From: Shewanella cutis
Lineage (GTDB): Bacteria > Pseudomonadota > Gammaproteobacteria > Enterobacterales > Shewanellaceae
DNA length: 64,000 nucleotides
Reading direction: 5' to 3'
Assembly: GCF_022410515.1 (NCBI RefSeq)
Contig: NZ_JACSDI010000007.1
Span: 62,001-126,000 of the forward strand
Part shown: piece by piece, positions 8,672 through 18,075 of the stretch
Layout: each line of letters starts with the position of its first letter
How positions within the stretch are numbered: the stretch's first letter is position 1
Notes under the pieces: model-generated
What the model saw: only the letters and a program-made list of their open reading frames with translations
Database searches by the model: none
What the model was told of the DNA's origin: nothing
Program-made: the position numbers and the translations under genes

Positions 8672-10648
8672 ATGGATAAATCTTTACTGTTAGTCGATGA
8701 CGATGTTGGCATTTTAAAAGCTTTGACACGCTTGTTAACTCGTTCAGGCTATTCAGTAAAGACTGCCCAAAGTGGTGAGGAAGCGCTAACCCTATTACTC
8801 AATTATGACTGCAAAGTGGTGTTGACCGATTTTAGAATGCCCTATATGGACGGGGGGCAGTTACTTTCTAAAATCAAACGGTTATATCCTGATATTGTGT
8901 CGCTGGTGATCAGTGGTTATTCTGATTTTGAGTCGGTTAAATCATTGCTCAATGCGGGAAGCGCATATCGCTTTTTACAAAAACCTTGGGAGGATGATGA
9001 ACTACTTAGTGAAATCGCCAATGCATTTACCCACTACGCTAAGCACCTGTTTCAACACCAATCTCAAAAAATGCTGCTGGCAAGTCCTGACGCCTTAATC
9101 GAAATATCTCATCCTAATCACATTGTGCAAGCTAATGTCACTGCCAGAAAACTGTTAGGTTCATCGATGATTGAAGGTCGTTCATTAGATGAGTTTTTGA
9201 TTGAAACGGACAAGCAAAGGCTGCAAGTGCAGGCATTGGCTGTTGGCCAAAGTATGTCGATAAGGCTAATAAATCATACTGAATTAGAAGTGAGTTGTCG
9301 TTTAGCTGGCCCGTATGGCCATGTTTTGTGTTTAAATCCGGTGACCGATGGTGAGTTGTTAAACACTGCATTTGAACTTCCATCTCTATTAAATTATCAA
9401 CAACTTATCTCTGTTATTGAACAATATATAGAGTCCAACCGTGCTGCGGTGCTTGTTGTCATCAAGATCAGAAGTTTTGAACTTTGGAGTCGAATGATTG
9501 GCTATTCGGAAGCACAGCGAACCATTGAAGACATCGCATTGCAGTTACTCAACTCCATGGGCGCGCAAGGGGAACTTGCGTTACTAGCAAATGAACAATT
9601 TGTACTGTCTCTGCCGGATGTTGCATCAGAAATGGACGCTTTACAGAAGGCGGCATCAATCATTGATCCTGTCACAGGCAAAGCCAACCTTATGTCATCT
9701 AAGTTGGATTATGCGGTCAGCTATTGCCTTATTCCCGAAGATGGTGATGAGCCTCGTACGGTGTTGAATAATTTATTACTGGGTAATTTGATGATGGCTG
9801 AAGACCCAGTGCGAATGTTCATGCGTTATGATCAGCAAGCGATTGAACGGAAAAAACACCAGATTTCTTTAAATCAGGCGTTATTTCATGCGGTGCAACA
9901 ACGTCAATTGTTCCTCAATTTTCAGCCAAAATTTGATTTTGCCAAATATACTTTGTCTGGGTGCGAAGCCTTGATACGTTGGCAACATCCTGAATTTGGA
10001 ATGGTTTCACCGGCATTATTTATCCCTTTAGCTGAGCAACATGGTCAAATGGTCGACATTGGCTATTGGGTGCTTAAAACGGCTTTTCTCACCGCTGCGA
10101 AATGGCGTACTCAAGGCATCCATTTTGGTAAAATGGCCATTAACATCTCAGGTAGACAACTAATGGAGCCCGATTTTATCCACTGGATAAAACACCATAT
10201 TCAGCTTACGGGTGTTGAGCCAACCGATTTGGAATTTGAATTAACAGAAACATTTTTGCTAAATAATCTTGATGATTGTGCTATTACCCTTAAAAAACTT
10301 GCAGAATTAGGCATTAGCATTGCGATAGATGATTTTGGCACTGGTTACTCCTCTTTGAGTTATCTGAATAAACTGCCTATCAATGTGCTAAAAATTGACC
10401 GTTCACTCGTGCTCGATATTGAGAGTAACTTGAATACTGAAAGTTTAGTCGCGAATGTGGTTAGGTTGGCACATGATCTGAATATGAAAGTGGTCGTCGA
10501 GGGGATTGAAACATTGGATCAACTCAATATTGTCAAATTCTTAGGTTGTGATGTCGTTCAAGGATACTGCATCTCAAAACCGCAATCTGAAGAGGAGTAT
10601 TTAGCGCTATTGGCATCTTTTGAAAGTCTATCAACGAGAATGGGTTAG
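8672..10648 (+). CDS. hnoB: HnoB, REC-PAS-GGDEF(degenerate)-EAL c-di-GMP phosphodiesterase
   Basis: 658 residues. The receiver domain has Asp53 (VLTDFRMP) and KPW. A PAS-like segment (about 130-220) and a degenerate GGDEF domain (about 240-380, LANEQFVLSL where GGDEF would be) follow. The EAL domain (about 405-645) keeps its catalytic set: CEALIRW for EAL, NISGRQL, ELTE, DDFGTGYSS and EGIET. It is therefore expected to hydrolyse c-di-GMP while the GGDEF part is regulatory only. In S. oneidensis HnoB is the phosphodiesterase output of the NO network, activated by phosphorylation and restrained by HnoD. It is packed tightly between hnoC (8-nt gap) and the REC-HDOD gene (9-nt gap). Confidence 0.92.
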   Translation: MDKSLLLVDDDVGILKALTRLLTRSGYSVKTAQSGEEALTLLLNYDCKVVLTDFRMPYMDGGQLLSKIKRLYPDIVSLVISGYSDFESVKSLLNAGSAYRFLQKPWEDDELLSEIANAFTHYAKHLFQHQSQKMLLASPDALIEISHPNHIVQANVTARKLLGSSMIEGRSLDEFLIETDKQRLQVQALAVGQSMSIRLINHTELEVSCRLAGPYGHVLCLNPVTDGELLNTAFELPSLLNYQQLISVIEQYIESNRAAVLVVIKIRSFELWSRMIGYSEAQRTIEDIALQLLNSMGAQGELALLANEQFVLSLPDVASEMDALQKAASIIDPVTGKANLMSSKLDYAVSYCLIPEDGDEPRTVLNNLLLGNLMMAEDPVRMFMRYDQQAIERKKHQISLNQALFHAVQQRQLFLNFQPKFDFAKYTLSGCEALIRWQHPEFGMVSPALFIPLAEQHGQMVDIGYWVLKTAFLTAAKWRTQGIHFGKMAINISGRQLMEPDFIHWIKHHIQLTGVEPTDLEFELTETFLLNNLDDCAITLKKLAELGISIAIDDFGTGYSSLSYLNKLPINVLKIDRSLVLDIESNLNTESLVANVVRLAHDLNMKVVVEGIETLDQLNIVKFLGCDVVQGYCISKPQSEEEYLALLASFESLSTRMG

Positions 10649-10657
10649 GGGCGATTT

Positions 10658-11770
10658 ATGTTTAATGTACTCTTTGTTGATGATGACAGTTTTATGCTTA
10701 AAGCACTCCTACGGCTTGCTAAAAGACTTAGGCCTGACTGGCAGTTTTGGACAGCGGAAGATGGTTTAAACTGGGCCAAATCCATTCCTCACAACGTAAA
10801 CATAGATCTTATTGTCTGTGATTATTTAATGCCTGACATCAATGGCGATAATGTACTTATTGAGGCGTCAAAGCATTCTCCTTTAGCTATCAGGGCACTG
10901 CTTACGGGGGACACCACGGAGGAGGTGGTATGCAAGGCGGGTAAAGTCGCCCATTTTGTATTAAGTAAACCCTTCAACGAGCAGGATATTGTGCAACTTT
11001 TAACCTGTGTTGAACGAATTCATAAATTGCCATTCACTCATGACGTGAGAGCGATGTTAGGTGCAAGTGCTTTGCTTTTGCCGTTGCCCGATATTGTGCA
11101 GCGTGTCCGTAAGGTGCTACAGGATGAACAGTCAGAACCTACAGATATTGTTGATCTTATTGCTCATGAGCCCTTAATTACCGCTAAACTACTACAACTG
11201 GCAAACTCTGCTTTTCTGGGCTTTAGCCGAACAACCCTTTCTATTGAAGAAGCGATCAAACGCTTAGGGGTGGATTTAACTAGCGCGATTATTAGTTCTA
11301 TCGCCATTGAGCAATCGGCGACGTCGATTATTGATAAGTCTGCACAGAGTAGAATTAACGAACATGCGTATCAGTTAGCGCTTAACGCTCAAAAAATCGC
11401 TAAAGCACTTAATTTACAAAAGAGTCTACAAGAAGAGCTATTTATTGCCGCTTTGATGTCGTCAATAGGTGAGTTGATATTGGCATCTCGTATTTGGCAA
11501 GATTCGTTTGCGACTCAGTTTACGGAGTGGCCAGTGAGAAAACTCATCGTCTCTATATCAGCCTATCTTTTAACGCTTTGGGGGTATAGCGAATCCTTAT
11601 GTGACAACATTTTATCCAGCGCAGAGCCAGAGGTGAGTAATGTTGAACATAATCTAGCCTTATTATTATGCTTGGCACACTATGCCACTAAATATCACGG
11701 CAGAATCCCCGATGAAATATTGAATAAGCTACCCGATGAGCAAATAAAACTAAAATTAGCTAATCTCTAA
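10658..11770 (+). CDS. Response regulator with HDOD domain
   Basis: 370 residues. The N-terminal receiver (about 1-120) has VDDDS, phospho-acceptor Asp55 (VCDYLMPD) and SKPF. The HDOD domain (about 140-340) has the family pattern LPLLP-DIVQRV, LLQLANSAF and EEAIKRLG. HDOD domains resemble HD phosphohydrolases but lack the metal-binding HD pair and act in signalling rather than catalysis. It is third gene of the hnoC-hnoB operon (9 nt after hnoB), so it probably belongs to the same NO/c-di-GMP circuit, but the biochemical role of this member is not known to me. No clear rho-independent terminator follows. Confidence 0.88.
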   Translation: MFNVLFVDDDSFMLKALLRLAKRLRPDWQFWTAEDGLNWAKSIPHNVNIDLIVCDYLMPDINGDNVLIEASKHSPLAIRALLTGDTTEEVVCKAGKVAHFVLSKPFNEQDIVQLLTCVERIHKLPFTHDVRAMLGASALLLPLPDIVQRVRKVLQDEQSEPTDIVDLIAHEPLITAKLLQLANSAFLGFSRTTLSIEEAIKRLGVDLTSAIISSIAIEQSATSIIDKSAQSRINEHAYQLALNAQKIAKALNLQKSLQEELFIAALMSSIGELILASRIWQDSFATQFTEWPVRKLIVSISAYLLTLWGYSESLCDNILSSAEPEVSNVEHNLALLLCLAHYATKYHGRIPDEILNKLPDEQIKLKLANL

Positions 11771-12066
11771 CTCAAGATACATTTGTGGGCATTTAGATCT
11801 TACATATTTATTCGATCACTAACTTATCCCAACTTGCTGAATAGACTGCAACTTTATTCTCTGTCGCTTTCGTGTTTCCTATATAGCAATGTAACCCTTC
11901 GAACTCCCTTGGTATGCGAATAAAGTTGAATATCATCTAACTTATTTGCATCACTAGAGCGTGCTTTTTACTGCTATTGTTATCATTAACCGTTTATTTT
12001 CCTGAATGAAAAAGCGTGTTAGGTTAAATCCACAATCGCATGCCTCACCTAACGAAAGGATGTTTT
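11771..12066. other. Intergenic region, promoter of the antiporter gene
   Basis: This AT-rich stretch holds no convincing reading frame and no hairpin with a T run. It presumably carries the promoter of the rightward antiporter gene; several TATAAT-like hexamers occur but none is distinctive. Confidence 0.4.
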
Positions 12067-14079
12067 ATGGTTGAAAAAATCACTGGGATGCTAGCACTCA
12101 TCGGCGTGCTTTCACTTTTTTGTCAATGGCTTGGTTGGAAGTTGAGATTACCTGCAATTTTACCGCTACTACTCTGTGGTTTACTACTAGGTCCAGCATT
12201 TGGAGTGTTAAATCCCGATGCAATATTTGGGGATTTACTGTTTCCGATTATTTCCCTAGGCGTTGCCGTGATCCTGTTTGAGGGCGCATTAACCCTCAAT
12301 TTTAAAGAGATTAAAGATCATGGCCGCATGGTGACTCACTTAGTGAGCATCGGCATGGTGATCACCTGGGGCTGTATCAGTACCGCCACTTTTTACCTGC
12401 TGGATTTTAGCTGGGAAGTTGCACTGCTATTTGGTGCGTTGGTGGTGGTCACGGGGCCAACTGTGATAGTACCAATGCTGCGCAGCGTTAGGCCAAAGTC
12501 GCAGCTCGCGAGTATTTTACGCTGGGAAGGGATTGTGATTGACCCAATTGGCGCGCTGCTAGCGGTATTAGTGTTTGAATATATTACGGTATCAGGCAAT
12601 CAAACTAGCCATGTACTCTATGCACTAGGTTCTATGCTCACACTTGGCTTAGGCTTAGGTGCTGCATCGGGTTACTTAATTGGCCAAGTGATCCGCCACA
12701 ATTTGTTACCACACTATTTACGTAATACCGCGGTATTAACCCTCATGCTGGGAATTTTTGTCGGCTCAAATTTGTTGCAGGAAGAATCGGGATTACTCAC
12801 CGTGACTGTAATGGGCATTTGGCTGGCGAATATGCGCGGCGTGGATATTGCTGAAATCCTTGAATTTAAAGAAACACTGACAGTTCTGCTGATCTCCGCA
12901 TTATTTATTCTGTTAGCAGCGAGACTAGACTCGAATGCTATGTTGGATTTAGGCTGGGGCGGCGTAGGTGTACTCGCTGTGACCATGCTGCTCGCTCGGC
13001 CGCTCAGTATTTGGGTATCAGGTATTGGGACGTCACTATCAAAGGCGGATAAATGGTTTTTATGTTGGATTGCCCCGCGGGGAATTGTGGCCGCAGCCGT
13101 GTCTTCGTTATTTGCCATAAAGTTAGAAGCGAGTAATGTACAGGGCGCTGATGCGATTGTGCCGTTGGTGTTTTTAATTATCATCGGTACTGTGGTTATC
13201 CAAAGTTTAACAGCGGGGCGCTGGGCGAAACACCTTGGGGTGACCTCGGGGGCGGCGCAAGGATTATTAATTTTTGGCGCCTCCAAGTTTTCCCGAGAGC
13301 TGGCAAAAATCTTAAAGGCGAAAGATGTGAAAGTGCTGCTAGCCGATAGTAACTGGGACAACATTCGCCTCGCTCGGATGGATAATATACCTGTCTATTT
13401 TGGTAATCCGGCTTCGGAACATGCTGAAACCTATATGGATTTGACCGGAATTGGCCGTGTGCTCATTATGTCGCCTTACAAACAATTAAATCCGTTAGTG
13501 ACCTTTTATTTTCAAGACGTATTAGGCTCGAAAAAGGTGTTTGGCCTTAACAACGCCGAGCAGGGCAGTGCGCGCCATCAATTATCAGAATCCTACAAAC
13601 AGCGGCTATGTTTGTTTGGTGATGCGGTGTCCTACGCCAAAATTGCCAGTCAAATGGCTAAAGGGGCGCAGCTTAAAGTCACTAACTTAACTGAAAGCTT
13701 CACCTTTGAGCATTTCCGAAAGCGTTATGGCGACACCGCGTTGCCGTTAGTGTATCTGACCAAAGAAGGCAAAGTCGTGATTGTGTCTGGTAATGACACC
13801 CAATTCCCCAATGGCATCGAGTTAATCAGTTTATTGCCCGTTGAAGCGCTTGAAGAAGCGAAAATCCAACAGGCGATTGCAGAGCAAGAGGCGATAGCTG
13901 CACAGGCCAAAGCGGCGGAAGAAGCTGCCCTTGCGAAAGCCAAGGCCGAGGAGAAAGCAGAAGCTGAACGTCAACGACTTGAGCTGCAAGCGCAAATCAA
14001 GGCTGCGGAACAAACGCAACCTGAGGTTGAAGTTCAAGAAAACATTAATACATCTGATGAAACTCTAGCTAAGGGATAA
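12067..14079 (+). CDS. Cation:proton antiporter (CPA1/NhaP type) with TrkA-N domain
   Basis: About 670 residues. Roughly twelve membrane helices (residues 1-395) carry the CPA motifs GPTVIVPML and ILFEGAL. A cytosolic Rossmann region of TrkA-N type follows (GLLIFGASKFSRELAKIL, about 400-520), then a C-terminal tail (about 595-670) rich in Ala, Glu and Lys that should form a helix or coiled coil. It exchanges Na+ or K+ for protons at the inner membrane; the ion cannot be decided from sequence. I chose ATG at 12067 because AAAGGA at 12055-12060 sits six bases upstream; an in-frame ATG at 12040 has no such site. A strong terminator follows at 14104. Confidence 0.88.
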   Translation: MVEKITGMLALIGVLSLFCQWLGWKLRLPAILPLLLCGLLLGPAFGVLNPDAIFGDLLFPIISLGVAVILFEGALTLNFKEIKDHGRMVTHLVSIGMVITWGCISTATFYLLDFSWEVALLFGALVVVTGPTVIVPMLRSVRPKSQLASILRWEGIVIDPIGALLAVLVFEYITVSGNQTSHVLYALGSMLTLGLGLGAASGYLIGQVIRHNLLPHYLRNTAVLTLMLGIFVGSNLLQEESGLLTVTVMGIWLANMRGVDIAEILEFKETLTVLLISALFILLAARLDSNAMLDLGWGGVGVLAVTMLLARPLSIWVSGIGTSLSKADKWFLCWIAPRGIVAAAVSSLFAIKLEASNVQGADAIVPLVFLIIIGTVVIQSLTAGRWAKHLGVTSGAAQGLLIFGASKFSRELAKILKAKDVKVLLADSNWDNIRLARMDNIPVYFGNPASEHAETYMDLTGIGRVLIMSPYKQLNPLVTFYFQDVLGSKKVFGLNNAEQGSARHQLSESYKQRLCLFGDAVSYAKIASQMAKGAQLKVTNLTESFTFEHFRKRYGDTALPLVYLTKEGKVVIVSGNDTQFPNGIELISLLPVEALEEAKIQQAIAEQEAIAAQAKAAEEAALAKAKAEEKAEAERQRLELQAQIKAAEQTQPEVEVQENINTSDETLAKG

Positions 14080-14103
14080 GCCCGTTAAGTGAGACGAAAA
14101 TAA

Positions 14104-14134
14104 AAAAGGCACTAGATTGTAGTGCCTTTTGTTT
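14104..14134. terminator. Bidirectional rho-independent terminator
   Basis: The stem is AAAAGGCACTA paired with TAGTGCCTTTT, with loop GATTG, followed by a T-rich run; an A run precedes it. It lies between the convergent antiporter and fadE genes and can serve both. Confidence 0.9.
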
Positions 14135-14167
14135 ATTTTGATGGGCTTAGCTGGTACCGCTTCGCTA

Positions 14168-16615
14168 TTAAGCGGCGCGTTCCTGTGAAGTGGTAGAAAT
14201 GACTTCTGGGCGCAGTTCTGCAGGGTCGAAGTCGTCCACATTGATAGACTTCATGCGGCCGATTTCGGCACGTTCCAACAGTTGTACTTCGCTGTCGCTC
14301 AATACCCCTAAGGCTTTACCTTCTGCAGCCACTTTATCTAACCACATGAAAGGTAAACGTTTGCCACTGGCCTTACAGACTTTGTCGAATAAAGGTTCGG
14401 CGGCCAGAATATCCTTCAGCGTTTGCTCTTGGATACCCACAGCATTGTGCTCAGAGTTAGTCCAGAACTGACCTTTACCTAAACGATCACGACTTTCGCA
14501 GGGGGTTTGCATGATCTTGGCCACTTTATGGTCTAACACATCGCTTGGACGTTTTAGTGGACGGCCGAATGGGAACATGATGGCGCGTAATACGCCGCCC
14601 AGACCCATTGGGAAGTTATCAAGTAAATCGTCTAATGAAGCCTGTAACTTGTACAGCGCATCTTCAACCGCCCATTGTACCAGTGGTAGATCGTCGGTTT
14701 GACGGCCTTCATCTTGATAGCGTTTTAAGGTCGCAGAAGCGAGGTATAACTGGCTTAACAGATCGCCTAAGCGGGCTGAAATACGCTCTTTACGTTTTAA
14801 GTTACCGCCTAAGGTTGCCATCGCTAGGTCCGAAAGCAGGGCTAAGTTGGCACTGAAACGATTCATATGTTGATAATAACGCTTGGTTTTGTCTGAGTAA
14901 GGCGCGTTAGAGAAACGGCTTGAAGTCAGACCTAACCAGAAGCTACGCACAAAGTTACTGGTCGCAAAACCAATATGACCGAAGATGGCCGCATCGAAGT
15001 TGGCTAAGCCTTGGCCAGACTCAGTATCAAACGCTGACTCCATTTCGGCCAACACATAAGGATGACAACGAATAGCGCCTTGACCATAGATGATCATCGA
15101 GCGAGTCAGAATGTTTGCGCCTTCTACGGTAATCGCAATTGGCGCCGCTTGGTAGCCACGGCCTAAGTAGTTGTTAGGGCCTAAGCACACACCTTTACCA
15201 CCATGAATATCCATGGCGTCGATAACGCATTTCTGCATACGATCGGTCAGGTGATATTTCACGATAGCCGAGATAACCGAAGGTTTTTCACCTAAGTCGA
15301 TACCCGTGGTGGTTAATGAGGTCACGGCATCCATTAGGTAGGCGTTACCACCGATGCGTGCCATTGGCTCTTCAATCCCTTCTAACTTACCAATTGGTAG
15401 TTTGAATTGACGACGAATACGCGCATAGGCACCGGTTGCCAAAGCTGCGGTTTTGACGCCACCGGCAGAGTTTGATGGCAGAGTAATACCACGACCTACA
15501 GACAAACATTCAACCAGCATGCGCCAGCCTTGGCCTGCCATTTTCGGGCCGCCGATGATAAAGCTTAAAGGTACGAATACGTCTTTACCGCGGGTTGGAC
15601 CGTTTTGGAACATACAGTTTAGCGGGAAGTGGCGACGACCGGTTTCAACACCTTCGACATCCGTTGGGATCAGCGCGCAGGTAATTCCCAGCTCTTCTTT
15701 ATCACCAAGTAGATGATCAGGGTCGCGCAATTTAAACGCCAGACCTAATACAGTTGCAACAGGAGCGAGAGTGATATAACGCTTGTTCCACGTTAATTTC
15801 ATCCCCAGAACTTCTTCACCTTCCCATTGGCCTTTACACACGATACCAAAGTCTGGGATAGAACCCGCATCACTGCCAGCCTCTGGGCTAGTTAATGCGA
15901 AACAAGGGACTTCTAAGCCTTTGGCTAAACGTGGCAGGTAATAGTTTTGTTGCTCTGGCGTACCATAGTGTTGCAGCAGCTCACCAGGGCCTAAAGAGTT
16001 AGGAACGCCCACAGTCGAGGCTAATTCACTGCTTAAACCAGCAAGCTTTTGCAGCACGCGGGATTGGGCGTAGGCAGAATACTCTAAACCGCCGTACTTT
16101 TTCTTGATGATCATCGCGAAGAAGCCATGATCTTTCAAATATTGCCAAACTTCAGCCGGCAAATCAGCTAGTTGGTGTGACACTTGATGTTGATTCACCA
16201 TGCGGCACACTTCTTCAACGGGACCGTCTAAGAAGGCTTGCTCATCGGCACTTAAGCGAGCGACTGGGTAGTTGTGCAGTTTTTTCCAGTTTGGGTTCCC
16301 CGCAAACAGATCCGCTTCCCACCAAGTAGTACCTGCTTCAATCGCTTCTTTTTCGGTAGAAGACATTTCGGGCATGATGCCACGATATACCTTCATCAGA
16401 GGGCGACTGATTACATTTTGTCTAAAAGCACTGATATTGAGCGGCAGCGCGATCACGAGGAAGACAATCCAAGTGATAGGGCCGACAACATCGAGTGTCC
16501 ATCCGGCTGTCATCACAACAGCGGCTGCAATAGTGGCAGTGAGCAAAGATACCCGAAGGTAAGCTAGGGCTCCTAGCACTAATATCATGGCGATGAGCCA
16601 AAGTAGGGTAGTCAC
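14168..16615 (-). CDS. fadE: Acyl-CoA dehydrogenase FadE
   Basis: 815 residues, matching the roughly 814 of E. coli FadE. Two or three hydrophobic segments (residues 1-60) suggest membrane association. The acyl-CoA dehydrogenase core follows (about 130-480: [35 protein letters not shown]), then the long FadE-specific C-terminal region. It catalyses the first step of fatty acid beta-oxidation, FAD-dependent formation of trans-2-enoyl-CoA. The start is GTG at 16615, with AAGGAG seven bases upstream. A near-perfect palindrome of PsrA type lies about 140 bp upstream. The gene is monocistronic and divergent from the amidotransferase gene. Confidence 0.95.
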   Translation of the reverse strand: MTTLLWLIAMILVLGALAYLRVSLLTATIAAAVVMTAGWTLDVVGPITWIVFLVIALPLNISAFRQNVISRPLMKVYRGIMPEMSSTEKEAIEAGTTWWEADLFAGNPNWKKLHNYPVARLSADEQAFLDGPVEEVCRMVNQHQVSHQLADLPAEVWQYLKDHGFFAMIIKKKYGGLEYSAYAQSRVLQKLAGLSSELASTVGVPNSLGPGELLQHYGTPEQQNYYLPRLAKGLEVPCFALTSPEAGSDAGSIPDFGIVCKGQWEGEEVLGMKLTWNKRYITLAPVATVLGLAFKLRDPDHLLGDKEELGITCALIPTDVEGVETGRRHFPLNCMFQNGPTRGKDVFVPLSFIIGGPKMAGQGWRMLVECLSVGRGITLPSNSAGGVKTAALATGAYARIRRQFKLPIGKLEGIEEPMARIGGNAYLMDAVTSLTTTGIDLGEKPSVISAIVKYHLTDRMQKCVIDAMDIHGGKGVCLGPNNYLGRGYQAAPIAITVEGANILTRSMIIYGQGAIRCHPYVLAEMESAFDTESGQGLANFDAAIFGHIGFATSNFVRSFWLGLTSSRFSNAPYSDKTKRYYQHMNRFSANLALLSDLAMATLGGNLKRKERISARLGDLLSQLYLASATLKRYQDEGRQTDDLPLVQWAVEDALYKLQASLDDLLDNFPMGLGGVLRAIMFPFGRPLKRPSDVLDHKVAKIMQTPCESRDRLGKGQFWTNSEHNAVGIQEQTLKDILAAEPLFDKVCKASGKRLPFMWLDKVAAEGKALGVLSDSEVQLLERAEIGRMKSINVDDFDPAELRPEVISTTSQERAA

Positions 16616-16752
16616 TGTATTTCTCCTTAATCATGACCGAGTGCCAATCACAGGTCATAACGAGTTTTGTTGATTGCGATCACAATTATAGTTTGTGGTC
16701 CGACCTGTGTCGCATAAAAGTTAAACCTAAGGCCGTTTTAATACAAGTATTT

Positions 16753-16770
16753 TTCAAACAATTGTTTAAA
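16753..16770. promoter_or_regulatory. PsrA-like operator in the fadE promoter
   Basis: The sequence TTCAAACAATTGTTTAAA is an 18-bp palindrome with one mismatched pair and contains the CAAAC-N4-GTTT pattern of PsrA boxes. PsrA is the TetR-family fatty-acid-degradation repressor of Shewanella and Pseudomonas relatives. Its position in front of fadE supports the call; it could also affect the divergent gene. Confidence 0.6.
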
Positions 16771-16858
16771 TTTTTTGTCACCTTTAGTCATTCCACAAAT
16801 TTCATCAAATAGTTACAATGCCAAGCCGTGGATATTTGGATAAACATAGGCGAGAAAT

Positions 16859-17638
16859 ATGTGTGAGTTGCTGGCGATGAGCGCCAATGTGCCAACCGAT
16901 ATAGTGTTTAGTTTTACAGGGTTAGCACAGCGTGGTGGCGTCACGGGGCCCCATGTTGACGGATGGGGTATTACCTTTTACGAAGGTAAAGGCAGTCGAA
17001 CCTTTAAAGATGCTTGCCCGAGTAGCGAGTCGCATATTGCTAAATTGATCAAATCTTATCCGATAAAAAGCGAGGTGGTGATAAGCCACATTCGCCAAGC
17101 CAATCGCGGCTGTGTCTCGCTCGAAAATACTCATCCTTTTACTCGCGAGTTATGGGGGCGCTATTGGACCTATGCCCACAATGGCCAATTGAGTGATTAT
17201 CAGGCTAAGTTTCAAGTTTCGCGCTATCAGAGCGTTGGCGATACCGACAGCGAACTGGCATTCTGCTGGATTTTAGAGCAGATCGCGGCCAAGTTTGGCG
17301 ATCGCCGCCCCGACGATATGCAAGCAGTATTTAAATTTGTCGCAACGCTTGCCGAAGAGATCCGCGCCCTTGGGGTGTTTAATATGATCCTAAGCGATGG
17401 CGAATATCTGATGAGCTACTGCAGTAATAATCTTTGCTATATCACCCGCAGAGCACCTTTTGGTAAGGCAAAATTAATTGATACCGATGTGGTTATTGAT
17501 TTTGATAAAGAAACCACACCGCACGACGTTGTAACCGTGATTGCCACTCGGCCACTGACTGAAAATGAAAACTGGCATGTCATGCAACCCGGTAATTGGA
17601 AGTTATTCCGCCTTGGCGAGCTAGTTATCGATTTGTAG
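16859..17638 (+). CDS. Class II glutamine amidotransferase, YafJ family
   Basis: 259 residues starting MCELL, so Cys2 becomes the N-terminal nucleophile after Met removal, as in class II (Ntn) amidotransferases. Other family landmarks are HIRQANRG, ENTHPF and YAHNGQL, which build the glutamine site. Length agrees with E. coli YafJ (255). There is no acceptor or synthetase domain, so the physiological substrate is unknown; it may be a stand-alone glutaminase-type hydrolase. It is single-gene, divergent from fadE, and followed by a strong terminator. Confidence 0.9.
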   Translation: MCELLAMSANVPTDIVFSFTGLAQRGGVTGPHVDGWGITFYEGKGSRTFKDACPSSESHIAKLIKSYPIKSEVVISHIRQANRGCVSLENTHPFTRELWGRYWTYAHNGQLSDYQAKFQVSRYQSVGDTDSELAFCWILEQIAAKFGDRRPDDMQAVFKFVATLAEEIRALGVFNMILSDGEYLMSYCSNNLCYITRRAPFGKAKLIDTDVVIDFDKETTPHDVVTVIATRPLTENENWHVMQPGNWKLFRLGELVIDL

Positions 17639-17659
17639 CTGTTGATTCAATAAGATTGC

Positions 17660-17697
17660 AAAAGGCCAAACTGAGTTGCTTCAGTTTGGCCTTTTGC
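17660..17697 (+). terminator. Rho-independent terminator after the YafJ-like gene
   Basis: A 15-bp stem (AAAAGGCCAAACTGA with TCAGTTTGGCCTTTT) around the loop GTTGCT ends in a T-rich tail. Confidence 0.92.
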
Positions 17698-17769
17698 TTG
17701 TAAGCATGGTTAATCTGTAAGTGTGATTAATAGGGCATCGTGATTAAGTATAAGTTTTGAAACTGTTTT

Positions 17770-18050
17770 AGGGCGTGTTGATGTTTCGAGATTAGATTTT
17801 GTTCGTTCTGGCAAGCACGTGCTCGCGAAACGAGGAATGATGTGTCGTTATTCTACTCAAATGACGAGCAGCTCTTATGACCAAAAGTAAGCGCAAAGGT
17901 TTGCCAGACGAACCCTTCGGGCTGCATTTGGTTGGCTTTTCTGCAGCGTTATCGTCCGTTTATGTAGAATAACTACACAGCACGGACTTTGCCTTGCATA
18001 AAAGCCAGTCAAATTGCTGCAAAAACAACCCTGAAACGTCAACACGCCCT
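17770..18050 (+). mobile_element. 281-bp MITE-like repeat, copy 1
   Basis: Terminal inverted repeats AGGGCGTGTTGATGTTTC and GAAACGTCAACACGCCCT bound a 281-bp non-coding unit that lies between T and A, giving a possible TA target. The same unit, also 281 bp but reversed, is at 52190-52470. Internal blocks shared with that copy include GCAAGCACGTGCTCGCGAAACGA-like and GCATAAAAGCCAG stretches. No protein is encoded, so it would need a transposase in trans. It fills the gap between the YafJ-like and DUF3108 genes. Confidence 0.82.
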
Positions 18051-18075
18051 AGTCAGTCAAAACTCTCCGCTGCGG

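Noticed and set aside
12714-13364. 216-codon frame opposite the antiporter gene
   Set aside because: Antisense shadow of the membrane protein gene with low-complexity translation.
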